From Veillonellales bacterium (GTDB lineage: Bacteria; Bacillota; Negativicutes; JAAYSF01), in assembly GCA_039680175.1 (NCBI GenBank), contig JBDKTO010000024.1:1-34051 (forward strand): DNA of 34,051 nucleotides, in the 5' to 3' direction. Positions 17,627 to 23,525 of the stretch are shown piece by piece (position 1 is the first letter of the stretch; each line of letters opens with the position of its first letter). The translations under genes and the position numbers were made by a program. The notes under the pieces are model-generated. The model was not told the origin of the DNA, did not search any database, and worked only from the letters and a program-made list of their open reading frames with translations.

Positions 17627-18748
17627 ATGCAGCGAATTTCCATATCTCATCTAAAACCCGGCATGACGCTGAGCCGCAATATATTCAGTGCCGACGGTCT
17701 GCTACTGCTCAATGTCGGCATCAAACTCACCCGGAACTATATTAGCCGTCTAAAGAAGCTGGGCATTGCCTCGGTGTATGTCGACAATCCCTTACTGACT
17801 GATATCGAAGCACCCGAAATCATTCAGGAAGAAACAAGGGTAAAGGCCATCGCCACAGTAAAGCAATCCTTTAGCAAACTCCAAACCGTATGTCGAATTG
17901 ATATTGGCGAACTCCAGCAAGTGGCTAACCGGATTGTGGATGAAGCCATTCAAAACCGCCATACCATGGTGCACCTGACCGATATTCGCACTCATGACGA
18001 TTATACCTTCGGTCATTCAGTGAATGTCTGTGTACTGGCAGTTGTTACCGGCCTGCACCTTGGTTATCATACCGATCAGCTCCGAACCCTGGCTCTCGGC
18101 GCCATGCTCCATGATGTTGGAAAATTGTCCGTACCGTTGGAAATCTTAAATAAACCGGGCCGGTTAACCGAGGACGAAATGTCAATCATGAAACAGCATT
18201 CCGGCTATGGCTTTTCCATCTTGCAGCAGCAAACTGATTCGATTCCGCTACTGGCTGCCCATATCGCTTTTCAACACCATGAAAAATTTAACGGCACCGG
18301 TTATCCCCGCTGTCTGCAAGGTGACGATATTCATGAATTTGCCCGTATTGTGGCTATTGCCGACGTATATGACGCCCTCACTGCCGATCGTCCTTATCGT
18401 AAATGCCTGCCCCCTCACCAAGCGTATGAATGGATTATGGTTTTAACCGGTCAGCATTTCGACCCTTACATCTTGTCCGTCTTTCTCAGTCATATCGCCG
18501 CTTATCCCGTTGGCACTTTTGTCCGATTAACCAGTGGTGAAATCGGCATCGTAACTAAAGTTTTACCTAAACTTTCCACAAGGCCCCAGCTCCGCATACT
18601 CACTGATTCATCCGGTCAATTTTTGTCCCAGCCGGCAGAACTGAATATGCTGGAGCATTTAACTTTATTTATCGACAAAGTGCTGACCGATAAGGAAGTC
18701 TATGCTTTGCAATCCCAAATTTCCGGAGACATAGCTCATAGCTCATAA
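17627..18748 (+). CDS. HD-GYP domain protein (probable cyclic di-GMP phosphodiesterase)
   Basis: 373 residues. The N-terminal region (ISISHLKPGMTLSRNIFSAD, 4-23, then LTRNYISRLKKLGIASVYVD) is the short domain often found before HD-GYP in Firmicutes. The catalytic domain has H130 (FGHSVNVC), HDVGK (162-166), H191, HHEKFNGTGYP (217-227) and IADVYDALTADRPYR (244-258). Asn replaces the usual Asp in HHExxDGxGYP, a substitution seen in other Firmicute members. Residues 294-345 form a beta-rich, KOW-like C-terminal module (VGTFVRLTSGEIGIVTKVLP). The final codons IAHSS and stop are encoded by the heptamer repeat at 18730-18747. The gene is divergent from the cheY/CheX-like pair. Confidence 0.92.
   Translation: MQRISISHLKPGMTLSRNIFSADGLLLLNVGIKLTRNYISRLKKLGIASVYVDNPLLTDIEAPEIIQEETRVKAIATVKQSFSKLQTVCRIDIGELQQVANRIVDEAIQNRHTMVHLTDIRTHDDYTFGHSVNVCVLAVVTGLHLGYHTDQLRTLALGAMLHDVGKLSVPLEILNKPGRLTEDEMSIMKQHSGYGFSILQQQTDSIPLLAAHIAFQHHEKFNGTGYPRCLQGDDIHEFARIVAIADVYDALTADRPYRKCLPPHQAYEWIMVLTGQHFDPYILSVFLSHIAAYPVGTFVRLTSGEIGIVTKVLPKLSTRPQLRILTDSSGQFLSQPAELNMLEHLTLFIDKVLTDKEVYALQSQISGDIAHSS
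18730..18747. repeat. Second copy of the heptamer repeat, 2.6 units, overlapping a gene's 3' end
   Basis: CATAGCT occurs twice followed by CATA (18730-18747), the same unit and orientation as the array at 2095-2188. It encodes the last residues and the stop codon (TAA at 18746-18748) of the HD-GYP gene and runs straight into the A-rich arm of a terminator, just as the first array does. Confidence 0.9.
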
Positions 18749-18749
18749 A

Positions 18750-18781
18750 AAAAACGCTTGAGATTAATCTCAAGCGTTTTT
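18750..18781. terminator. Bidirectional intrinsic terminator, 32-bp perfect palindrome
   Basis: AAAAACGCTTGAGATT at 18750-18765 is followed directly by its reverse complement to 18781. The A5 and T5 ends give a U-run in both directions. It separates the HD-GYP gene (plus) from glnK (minus), ending 4 bp before the glnK stop. Confidence 0.93.
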
Positions 18782-18785
18782 ACTA

Positions 18786-19157
18786 TTATTTTGCCTCCTC
18801 TTTCGGATCGATGATAGCGATATCGCCTTCTTCGCCGGTCCGGATTCGAACCGCATTTTCGATGGGATAAACAAATATTTTTCCGTCGCCGACTTTCCCG
18901 GTGCGAAGTACCCGTTTAGCCGTTTCAATCACTTTCTCTACCGGTATTTCGCAGACTACCGTTTCCACCTTTATCCCCGGAAGCAGGTTGATGGTGTATT
19001 CCCGGCCGCGATAGACTTCGGTATGCCCTTTCGTTAAGCCGCAGCCAAACACCTGACTTACCGTCATACCGGCGACACCAATTTCATTTAACGCTTCTTT
19101 CAGTTCTTCCAGCTTCCCCGGCCGGGTAATAATTTCGATTTTAGTAATCTTACGCAT
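18786..19157 (-). CDS. glnK: PII nitrogen-regulatory protein, GlnK/GlnB type
   Basis: 123 residues, slightly longer than the usual 112. Signature MTVSQVFGCGLTKGHTEVYRG (31-51) leads into the T-loop YRGREYTINLLPGIK, where Tyr54 corresponds to the modified Tyr51 of E. coli PII. KVGDGKIFVYPIENAVRIRTGE (about 92-113) is the second PII signature. PII binds ATP/ADP and 2-oxoglutarate and blocks the Amt channel when nitrogen is plentiful. It follows amt by 34 bp, the reverse of the usual glnK-amt order. ATG 19157 has GGGAGG 7 nt upstream. The extra C-terminal tail (DIAIIDPKEEAK) is unremarkable. Confidence 0.95.
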   Translation of the reverse strand: MRKITKIEIITRPGKLEELKEALNEIGVAGMTVSQVFGCGLTKGHTEVYRGREYTINLLPGIKVETVVCEIPVEKVIETAKRVLRTGKVGDGKIFVYPIENAVRIRTGEEGDIAIIDPKEEAK

Positions 19158-19191
19158 GATTTAACCTCCCACACCGATTATGAAATGTATT

Positions 19192-20610
19192 TCAAACGAT
19201 CCGCGGTTCGGTAACCGTCGTTTCATCCGGAGCAATCAAGGCATGACCAACAGGAGAACCGGTAACCAAATCCTGATATGCATAACCGCGTTCACCGTGT
19301 TCGCTCAAGTCGAGACCGGTGGACTCATCCGCTTCGTCGGCCCGTACTTTCATAAACAAGCTTAATCCTTTGATGATTATGAAGGTCATCACTGCGGCAA
19401 AAATCCAGCTGGCCGCTACAGCAATCAATTGGGTCGTTAACTGTTCCGGATTACCGAAGAACAAACCGTCGCCGCCGGCCGGATTAACTGCTTTCGAAGC
19501 AAACAATCCTGTTGCGATAGCACCCCAGGTACCACCAATACCGTGAACACCAAAAGCATCCAGCGAGTCATCATAGCCAAATTTTTGTTTCATAACCGCT
19601 ACCGCAGTATAGCAGATCACGCCGGCCAATAAACCGATAATCACGGAAGGCACCGTGCTGACAAAGCCGGAAGCGGGAGTAATGGCTACCAAGCCGGCAA
19701 CACAGCCGCTGGCGGCACCAAGCACAGTTGGTTTACCGTTATGGAGCCATTCGGTAAATACCCAGGAAACAGCAGCTGCGGCTGCGGCCGTATTCGTTAC
19801 TACAAAGGCACTGGCGGCTAATCCATTTGCTCCCAAAGCACTACCGGCATTAAAGCCGAACCAGCCAAACCACAACAGCGCCGCCCCTAAAACCGTCATC
19901 GGTAAATGATGCGGCAGCATCGGGCGGCTGCCGTAACCACTGCGCTTGCCCAGCATAATGCAGGCAACCAAGCCGGAAACCCCTGACAACATATGAACCA
20001 CAGTACCACCGGCGAAGTCTAAAGCTCCTAAATCACGAAGCCAGCCGCCAACACCCCAAATCCAATGAGCGAAAGGATCATAAACTACAGTTACCCAAAC
20101 TAAGGTAAAGGCTACAAAAGCCGGAAAACGCATTCTTTCAGCAAAAGAACCGGTAATCAGTGCCGGAGTAATTACGGCGAACATCGCCTGGAATATCATA
20201 AATGCCAAATGCGGAATAGTTGCGGCATAGTCAGCGTTTGCTTCCTGTCCCACTCCGTTTAGTCCCAGCCAATCCAGTCCACCGATAAAATGATTCACAT
20301 CAGGACCAAAAGCCAGAGTATAACCCCAAAGTACCCATTGAACGGAAATAAGTGCTACAATAAAAAAGCTTTGCATAATCGTGCTTAAAGCATTTTTGGT
20401 ACGAACCATACCACCATAAAAGAAAGCCAGACCCGGAGTCATAATCATAACCAAAGCGGCGCTGACAAGAACAAATGCAGTATCACCGGAATCAATTTTT
20501 ACCGCTTCTGCCACAGCTGCTTCTGCCGTTCCATCATCAGCAAAGGCGAGCGGTGCTGCCAACAGCATCAGCATCAAACATAATCCCAAGACGGCCCATC
20601 GTTTTTTCAT
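19192..20610 (-). CDS. amt: Ammonium transporter, Amt/MEP/Rh family
   Basis: 472 residues from ATG 20610, preceded by GGAAGGGA; an upstream TTG-started reading frame to 20688 lacks a site and would hide the signal peptide. Residues 1-24 are a signal peptide (KKRWAVLGLCLMLMLLAAP, then AFA before DD). About 11 membrane segments follow. Recognisable elements are ALVMIMTPGLAFFYGGMVR, DFAGGTVVHMLSGVSGLV with the first pore His, and FGVHGIGGTWG with the second. The protein conducts ammonium/ammonia into the cell and is gated by GlnK, encoded next in the same operon. A strong promoter and a structured 280-nt leader precede it. Confidence 0.95.
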   Translation of the reverse strand: MKKRWAVLGLCLMLMLLAAPLAFADDGTAEAAVAEAVKIDSGDTAFVLVSAALVMIMTPGLAFFYGGMVRTKNALSTIMQSFFIVALISVQWVLWGYTLAFGPDVNHFIGGLDWLGLNGVGQEANADYAATIPHLAFMIFQAMFAVITPALITGSFAERMRFPAFVAFTLVWVTVVYDPFAHWIWGVGGWLRDLGALDFAGGTVVHMLSGVSGLVACIMLGKRSGYGSRPMLPHHLPMTVLGAALLWFGWFGFNAGSALGANGLAASAFVVTNTAAAAAAVSWVFTEWLHNGKPTVLGAASGCVAGLVAITPASGFVSTVPSVIIGLLAGVICYTAVAVMKQKFGYDDSLDAFGVHGIGGTWGAIATGLFASKAVNPAGGDGLFFGNPEQLTTQLIAVAASWIFAAVMTFIIIKGLSLFMKVRADEADESTGLDLSEHGERGYAYQDLVTGSPVGHALIAPDETTVTEPRIV

Positions 20611-20773
20611 CTCAATCCCTTCCTTTTCTTGCTTAATTTTGGTTGCGGTGCTTTGTGAATCACTCCCAGGCAAAGGCAGTGAATGCAAGGCAACCCCGGT
20701 CCTTTGGAAAAAATAAAAATAATTTCTGTTTCCCCACCTGACAGATAGTGACTCACCTCCTTATGTTGGGCTA

Positions 20774-20817
20774 AATAAAAACAGCGTCCCTCAAATGCAA
20801 TCACATTTGCAAGACGC
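20774..20817 (-). promoter_or_regulatory. Second terminator-like hairpin in the amt leader
   Basis: On the minus strand GCGTC (20813-20817) pairs with GACGC (20784-20788) and CAAATG with CATTTG (20804-20809 / 20792-20797), with a small internal loop and a 6-nt apical loop. TGTTTTTATTT follows, as in an intrinsic terminator. Its 3' arm contains CATTTGAG, exactly complementary to eight bases (CTCAAATG) in the loop of the preceding hairpin, so the two structures can compete. Confidence 0.6.
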
Positions 20818-20835
20818 CATTGTCTGCTTAGACGT

Positions 20836-20867
20836 AAAAAGCCTCTGCTTCATTTGAGCAAAGGCTT
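20836..20867 (-). promoter_or_regulatory. First terminator-like hairpin in the amt leader
   Basis: On the minus strand AAGCCTTTGCT and AGCAGAGGCTT form an 11-bp stem (one G-U pair) around a 7-nt loop, followed by TTTTT. It starts only about 25 nt after the predicted transcription start, so it is well placed to terminate transcription early. Confidence 0.65.
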
Positions 20868-20875
20868 CATTGCCT
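20862..20875 (-). promoter_or_regulatory. Alternative hexaloop hairpin (possible ANTAR-protein target) in the amt leader
   Basis: AGGC and GCCT enclose the hexaloop AATGAA on the minus strand (20862-20875). ANTAR antiterminator proteins recognise hairpins with a six-base loop having A at position 1 and G at position 4, which this loop satisfies. Its 3' arm is the base of the 5' arm of the first terminator-like hairpin, so the two are mutually exclusive. ANTAR targets normally have two such hairpins; only one clear copy is visible, though the same AATGAAGC recurs 16 nt downstream. No ANTAR gene is in the window. Confidence 0.35.
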
Positions 20876-20897
20876 AATCAATATTTAATATGTATTC

Positions 20898-20926
20898 AGT
20901 ATAGCGATGATTTTTCTCCCTGTCAA
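20898..20926 (-). promoter_or_regulatory. Consensus sigma-A promoter of amt-glnK
   Basis: TTGACA (20921-20926) and TATACT (20898-20903) are separated by exactly 17 nt on the minus strand. The predicted start near 20891 gives a leader of about 280 nt before the amt ATG. Confidence 0.85.
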
Positions 20927-20963
20927 TAGTAATTTTCAATCTGAAAATTTTGACTTTCACCTC

Positions 20964-20992
20964 TTGCCTGAGGCTGATAAATGTGATATTCT
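20964..20992 (+). promoter_or_regulatory. Probable sigma-A promoter of the T-box operon
   Basis: TTGCCT (20964-20969), 17 nt, then TATTCT (20987-20992) on the plus strand, about 30 nt before T-box stem I. It is divergent from the amt promoter. Confidence 0.5.
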
Positions 20993-21021
20993 AATCATAA
21001 ATCATCTCAATACTTTGGCAA

Positions 21022-21248
21022 TGACAGGGATAGTATATGGTTACTTCTCTTGGCAGAGAGCCGGATAGGGTGAAAACCGGCAAGAGAACCGCTATAGAAT
21101 GCCCCCCTGGAGCTGCAACGCCGAAAGCCTTAACCCGGCTGTAGGTGCTGCCGCCACTCCGGCGTTAGCGGGGAAAAGCGAGCCAATTGGCTAATTTGGG
21201 TGGTACCGCGGGAATCAATCCCGTCCTTTTACAGGACGGGATTTTTTT
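21022..21248 (+). promoter_or_regulatory. T-box riboswitch upstream of the lrp-aminotransferase operon
   Basis: Diagnostic parts are all present: stem I with the AGTA (21031-21035 region) and GAA strands of the specifier loop, an AGAGAG bulge, the distal GGTGAAAACC loop near 21069-21078, and the T-box sequence TTTGGGTGGTACCGCG at 21195-21210. The terminator stem is CCCGTCC/GGACGGG (21220-21226 / 21234-21240) followed by T7. Uncharged tRNA binding would stabilise the antiterminator and permit expression. The triplet directly after GAA reads UGC (Cys), but the UGGU bulge pairs with a tRNA ending in A73, unlike typical tRNA-Cys; AUG (Met) or GCC (Ala) in shifted register are alternatives. Confidence 0.95.
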
Positions 21249-21279
21249 GTTTTATTTTACATTACAAGGAGGCTATTGA

Positions 21280-21759
21280 ATGCGTGAATTATTAGAATTA
21301 CTCGAGCAAAACCCTTCCCTCCCGGTAAAAGAACTGGCAGTCATGCTGGGAAAACCGGTAGAAGAAGTAACGACTACTATTAAGCAGTTAGAAGCAGAAA
21401 ACATTATCGTAAAATATCATACCATTATTAACTGGGACAAAGCCGGTGTCGACAAAGTCACCGCGGTCATTGAAGTCAAAATCACGCCCCAGCGGGAAGT
21501 GGGCTTTAATGCAATTGCCGAATCCATCTATCATTATCCGGAAGTCCGCAGCCTGTATTTAATGTCCGGCGCCTATGATCTGCTGGCGATCATCGAAGGC
21601 TCGACACTAAAAGAAGTGGCCCATTTCGTCGCCACCAGACTGGCAACGATTGAAGGAGTGATTAGCACCACTACTCACTTCATGCTAAAAAAGTTCAAAG
21701 AAGAAGGCATTATCCTCAATAATCCGGAACAAGATCGCCGATTGGTGGTGTCGCCATGA
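21280..21759 (+). CDS. Lrp/AsnC-family transcriptional regulator
   Basis: 159 residues. The N-terminal winged helix-turn-helix (MRELLELLEQNPSLPVKELA, then VEEVTTTIKQLEAENIIVKY) is followed by a RAM/AsnC ligand-binding domain (VTAVIEVKITPQREVGFNAI, YLMSGAYDLLAIIEG). Family members sense amino acids and form octamers or dimers on DNA. It lies 31 bp after the T-box terminator, with AGGAGG before ATG 21280, and overlaps the aminotransferase start by 4 nt (ATGA). So the operon is controlled by tRNA charging through the T-box and probably by this protein too. Confidence 0.93.
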   Translation: MRELLELLEQNPSLPVKELAVMLGKPVEEVTTTIKQLEAENIIVKYHTIINWDKAGVDKVTAVIEVKITPQREVGFNAIAESIYHYPEVRSLYLMSGAYDLLAIIEGSTLKEVAHFVATRLATIEGVISTTTHFMLKKFKEEGIILNNPEQDRRLVVSP

Positions 21760-22943
21760 ACTGGTCTGCACGCATATCCCCGGTCGTCAACTCCATTCCT
21801 CCCTCGGGTATCCGGCGTTTTTTTGATATCGCCGCCGAAATGAAGGGTGTAATCTCCTTGGGAGTAGGCGAACCTGATTTCGTTACTCCCTGGCATATCC
21901 GAGAAAGCTGTGTCCACGGATTGCACTGCGGTTATACCGCTTATACCTCGAATTTCGGCCTGCTGGAACTGCGGGAAGAAATCGCCCGGCTTATTGCCGC
22001 AAAACATAAGGTATCCTATGATCCCCGCAAAGAGGTTTTAGTAAGCGTCGGCGTCAGCGAGGCCTTGGATTTAGCCATGCGGGCTATTCTCAGCCCCGGA
22101 GATGAAGTGTTGATCCCCGAACCCTGCTACGTCTCCTATAAAGCCTGTGCAACCCTGGCAGGTGGCAACCCGGTTCCGGTGCCAACCTATATGGAAAATG
22201 AATTCCGGGTTAAAGTCGCCGACCTGGAAAAATTAGTAACCTCTCGCACAAAAGCCATTATCTTAGGCTATCCCAACAATCCCACCGGCGCCATTATGCC
22301 CCGCAGCGAACTGGAAAAGATCGCCCGTTTTGTGGAAAAACATGATTTAATTGCCGTATCGGATGAAATTTACGGTGATCTTACCTACGAAGGCAGCCAC
22401 ATTTGTTTTTCCAGTCTGCCGGGCATGCGGGACCGCACCATCCTGCTCAATGGATTTTCCAAAGCTTATGCCATGACCGGCTGGCGTATCGGTTATGCCC
22501 TGTCCAATCCTGACTTCATTGCCGCTATGACGAAAATCCACCAATATACTATGCTGTGCGCGCCTGTTACCGCTCAGGTCGCAGCGATTGAAGCATTGCG
22601 CCATGGCGAAAAAAGCATGCAAAAAATGGTTACCGAATACAATAACCGCCGCCGCCTGATGGTGGAGGGATTCCGCAGTATTGGACTGCCTTGTTTCGAA
22701 CCAAAAGGAGCCTTCTATATCTTCCCTTCCATCAAGCATACCGGCCTTTCCTCATTGGAATTCGCCGAACAATTGCTGCGGACTGAAAAGATAGCGCTAG
22801 TCCCCGGCGATGCCTTCGGCACCAGCGGTGAAGGCTTTGTCCGCTGTTCCTACGCTACTTCCGCCGACAAATTGGCCGAGGCCCTGGAACGTATCCACCG
22901 CTTTATCGAAAAACTAAATCAACCAAAACAACAAATTGTTTAA
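21756..22943 (+). CDS. Class I/II PLP-dependent aminotransferase
   Basis: 395 residues, fold type I. PLP contacts: SLGVGEPDF (34-42), Tyr60, YPNNPTG (172-178), Asp203 and Tyr206 (VSDEIYGDLTY), and the Schiff-base lysine Lys236 in GFSKAYAMTGWRIGY; Arg near the C-terminus (FVRCSYATS) binds the substrate carboxylate. Sequence style is like the AspC/PatA branch (aspartate, aromatic or N-acetyl-diaminopimelate aminotransferases). The substrate is not certain, but T-box control suggests synthesis of the amino acid matching the tRNA. Start overlaps the lrp stop. Confidence 0.92.
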   Translation: MNWSARISPVVNSIPPSGIRRFFDIAAEMKGVISLGVGEPDFVTPWHIRESCVHGLHCGYTAYTSNFGLLELREEIARLIAAKHKVSYDPRKEVLVSVGVSEALDLAMRAILSPGDEVLIPEPCYVSYKACATLAGGNPVPVPTYMENEFRVKVADLEKLVTSRTKAIILGYPNNPTGAIMPRSELEKIARFVEKHDLIAVSDEIYGDLTYEGSHICFSSLPGMRDRTILLNGFSKAYAMTGWRIGYALSNPDFIAAMTKIHQYTMLCAPVTAQVAAIEALRHGEKSMQKMVTEYNNRRRLMVEGFRSIGLPCFEPKGAFYIFPSIKHTGLSSLEFAEQLLRTEKIALVPGDAFGTSGEGFVRCSYATSADKLAEALERIHRFIEKLNQPKQQIV

Positions 22944-22948
22944 AATCC

Positions 22949-22984
22949 AAAAGCCCTTCTGCTAAAGCAGAAGGGCTTTTACTG
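22949..22984 (+). terminator. Intrinsic terminator after the aminotransferase
   Basis: AAAAGCCCTTCTGCT (22949-22963) and AGCAGAAGGGCTTTT (22966-22980) are exact inverted copies; four central bases form the practical loop. A and T runs on both sides make it usable by the converging zinc-ribbon gene as well. Confidence 0.92.
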
Positions 22985-22990
22985 TTTAAA

Positions 22991-23287
22991 TTAATAACGG
23001 TTGTTATGTTTGCTGAAGCAGTCGCGGCAATAAACAGGACGGTCACCGCTTGGACGGAAAGGAACCTGAGTCGTTACACCACAATCTGCGCATACAGCTT
23101 CATGCATTTCCCGCTGGGGACGAGCACCGCCACGGCCGCCATTGTTTTGTTTACGGGCTGCACGGCATTCAGGACAGCGGCCAGGTTCATTGGTGAACCC
23201 TTTTTCAGCGTAAAATTCTTGTTCGGAAGCAGAAAAAATAAAATCCACGCCACAATCACGACAGGTCAAAGTTTTGTCTTCAAACAT
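22991..23287 (-). CDS. Small double zinc-ribbon protein
   Basis: 98 residues from ATG 23287, with AGGAGG at 23297-23302 and a 9-nt spacer; an upstream extension to 23395 has no site. Two treble-Cys pairs: CRDC (9-12) with CPEC (38-41) enclosing FIFSASEQEFYAEKGFTNEP, a stretch typical of the probable zinc-ribbon family found in many Firmicutes, and CADC (66-69) with CRDC (87-90). A Gly/Arg-rich linker (47-58) joins them. Function is unknown; such proteins may bind nucleic acid or ribosomes. A promoter is proposed at 23422-23450, giving a leader of about 130 nt. Confidence 0.85.
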   Translation of the reverse strand: MFEDKTLTCRDCGVDFIFSASEQEFYAEKGFTNEPGRCPECRAARKQNNGGRGGARPQREMHEAVCADCGVTTQVPFRPSGDRPVYCRDCFSKHNNRY

Positions 23288-23421
23288 AAGATAAATCCTC
23301 CTCGATTTGATTTGCCCAAAATAGTTTAGGGATTTACCTTTATTGACCTCCCTTACCGGAAAACAGATTAAGAAGGATAAACGACATAACCACACTAGAC
23401 CTATTTAATTGGGCTAGTCTT

Positions 23422-23450
23422 ATGATACTATCCTCTAATCAAAAAGTAAA
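23422..23450 (-). promoter_or_regulatory. Probable sigma-A promoter of the zinc-ribbon gene
   Basis: TTTACT (23445-23450) and TATCAT (23422-23427) are 17 nt apart on the minus strand, within the AT-rich gap behind the lactate permease terminator. Confidence 0.5.
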
Positions 23451-23480
23451 GCAAATTTGTAAAAATAATATCAAAATAAT

Positions 23481-23507
23481 ACAGCGCCCACTTTTTGTGG
23501 GCGCTGT
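23481..23507 (-). terminator. Intrinsic terminator of the lactate permease gene
   Basis: ACAGCGCCCAC (23481-23491) and GTGGGCGCTGT (23497-23507) form an 11-bp stem with a T5/A5 loop. On the minus strand it is followed by a T-rich stretch (ATTATTTTG). It lies 19 bp after the permease stop. Confidence 0.85.
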
Positions 23508-23525
23508 AAGGACAAACATAGCTTT

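Noticed and set aside
17627-18748. HD-GYP gene as catalytically dead because Asn replaces Asp in HHExxDGxGYP
   Set aside because: The metal-binding HD and HH residues and GYP are intact, and the same Asn occurs in other Firmicute HD-GYP proteins, so loss of activity is not supported.
20607-20804. 65-codon minus-strand reading frame in the amt leader, ending in an ATGA overlap with the amt start
   Set aside because: Its GTG start lies inside the terminator-like hairpin without a ribosome-binding site, and the composition is unlike a protein. The AGGAGGTGAG at about 20756-20765 has no well-placed start codon after it either. The region is better explained as a structured leader.
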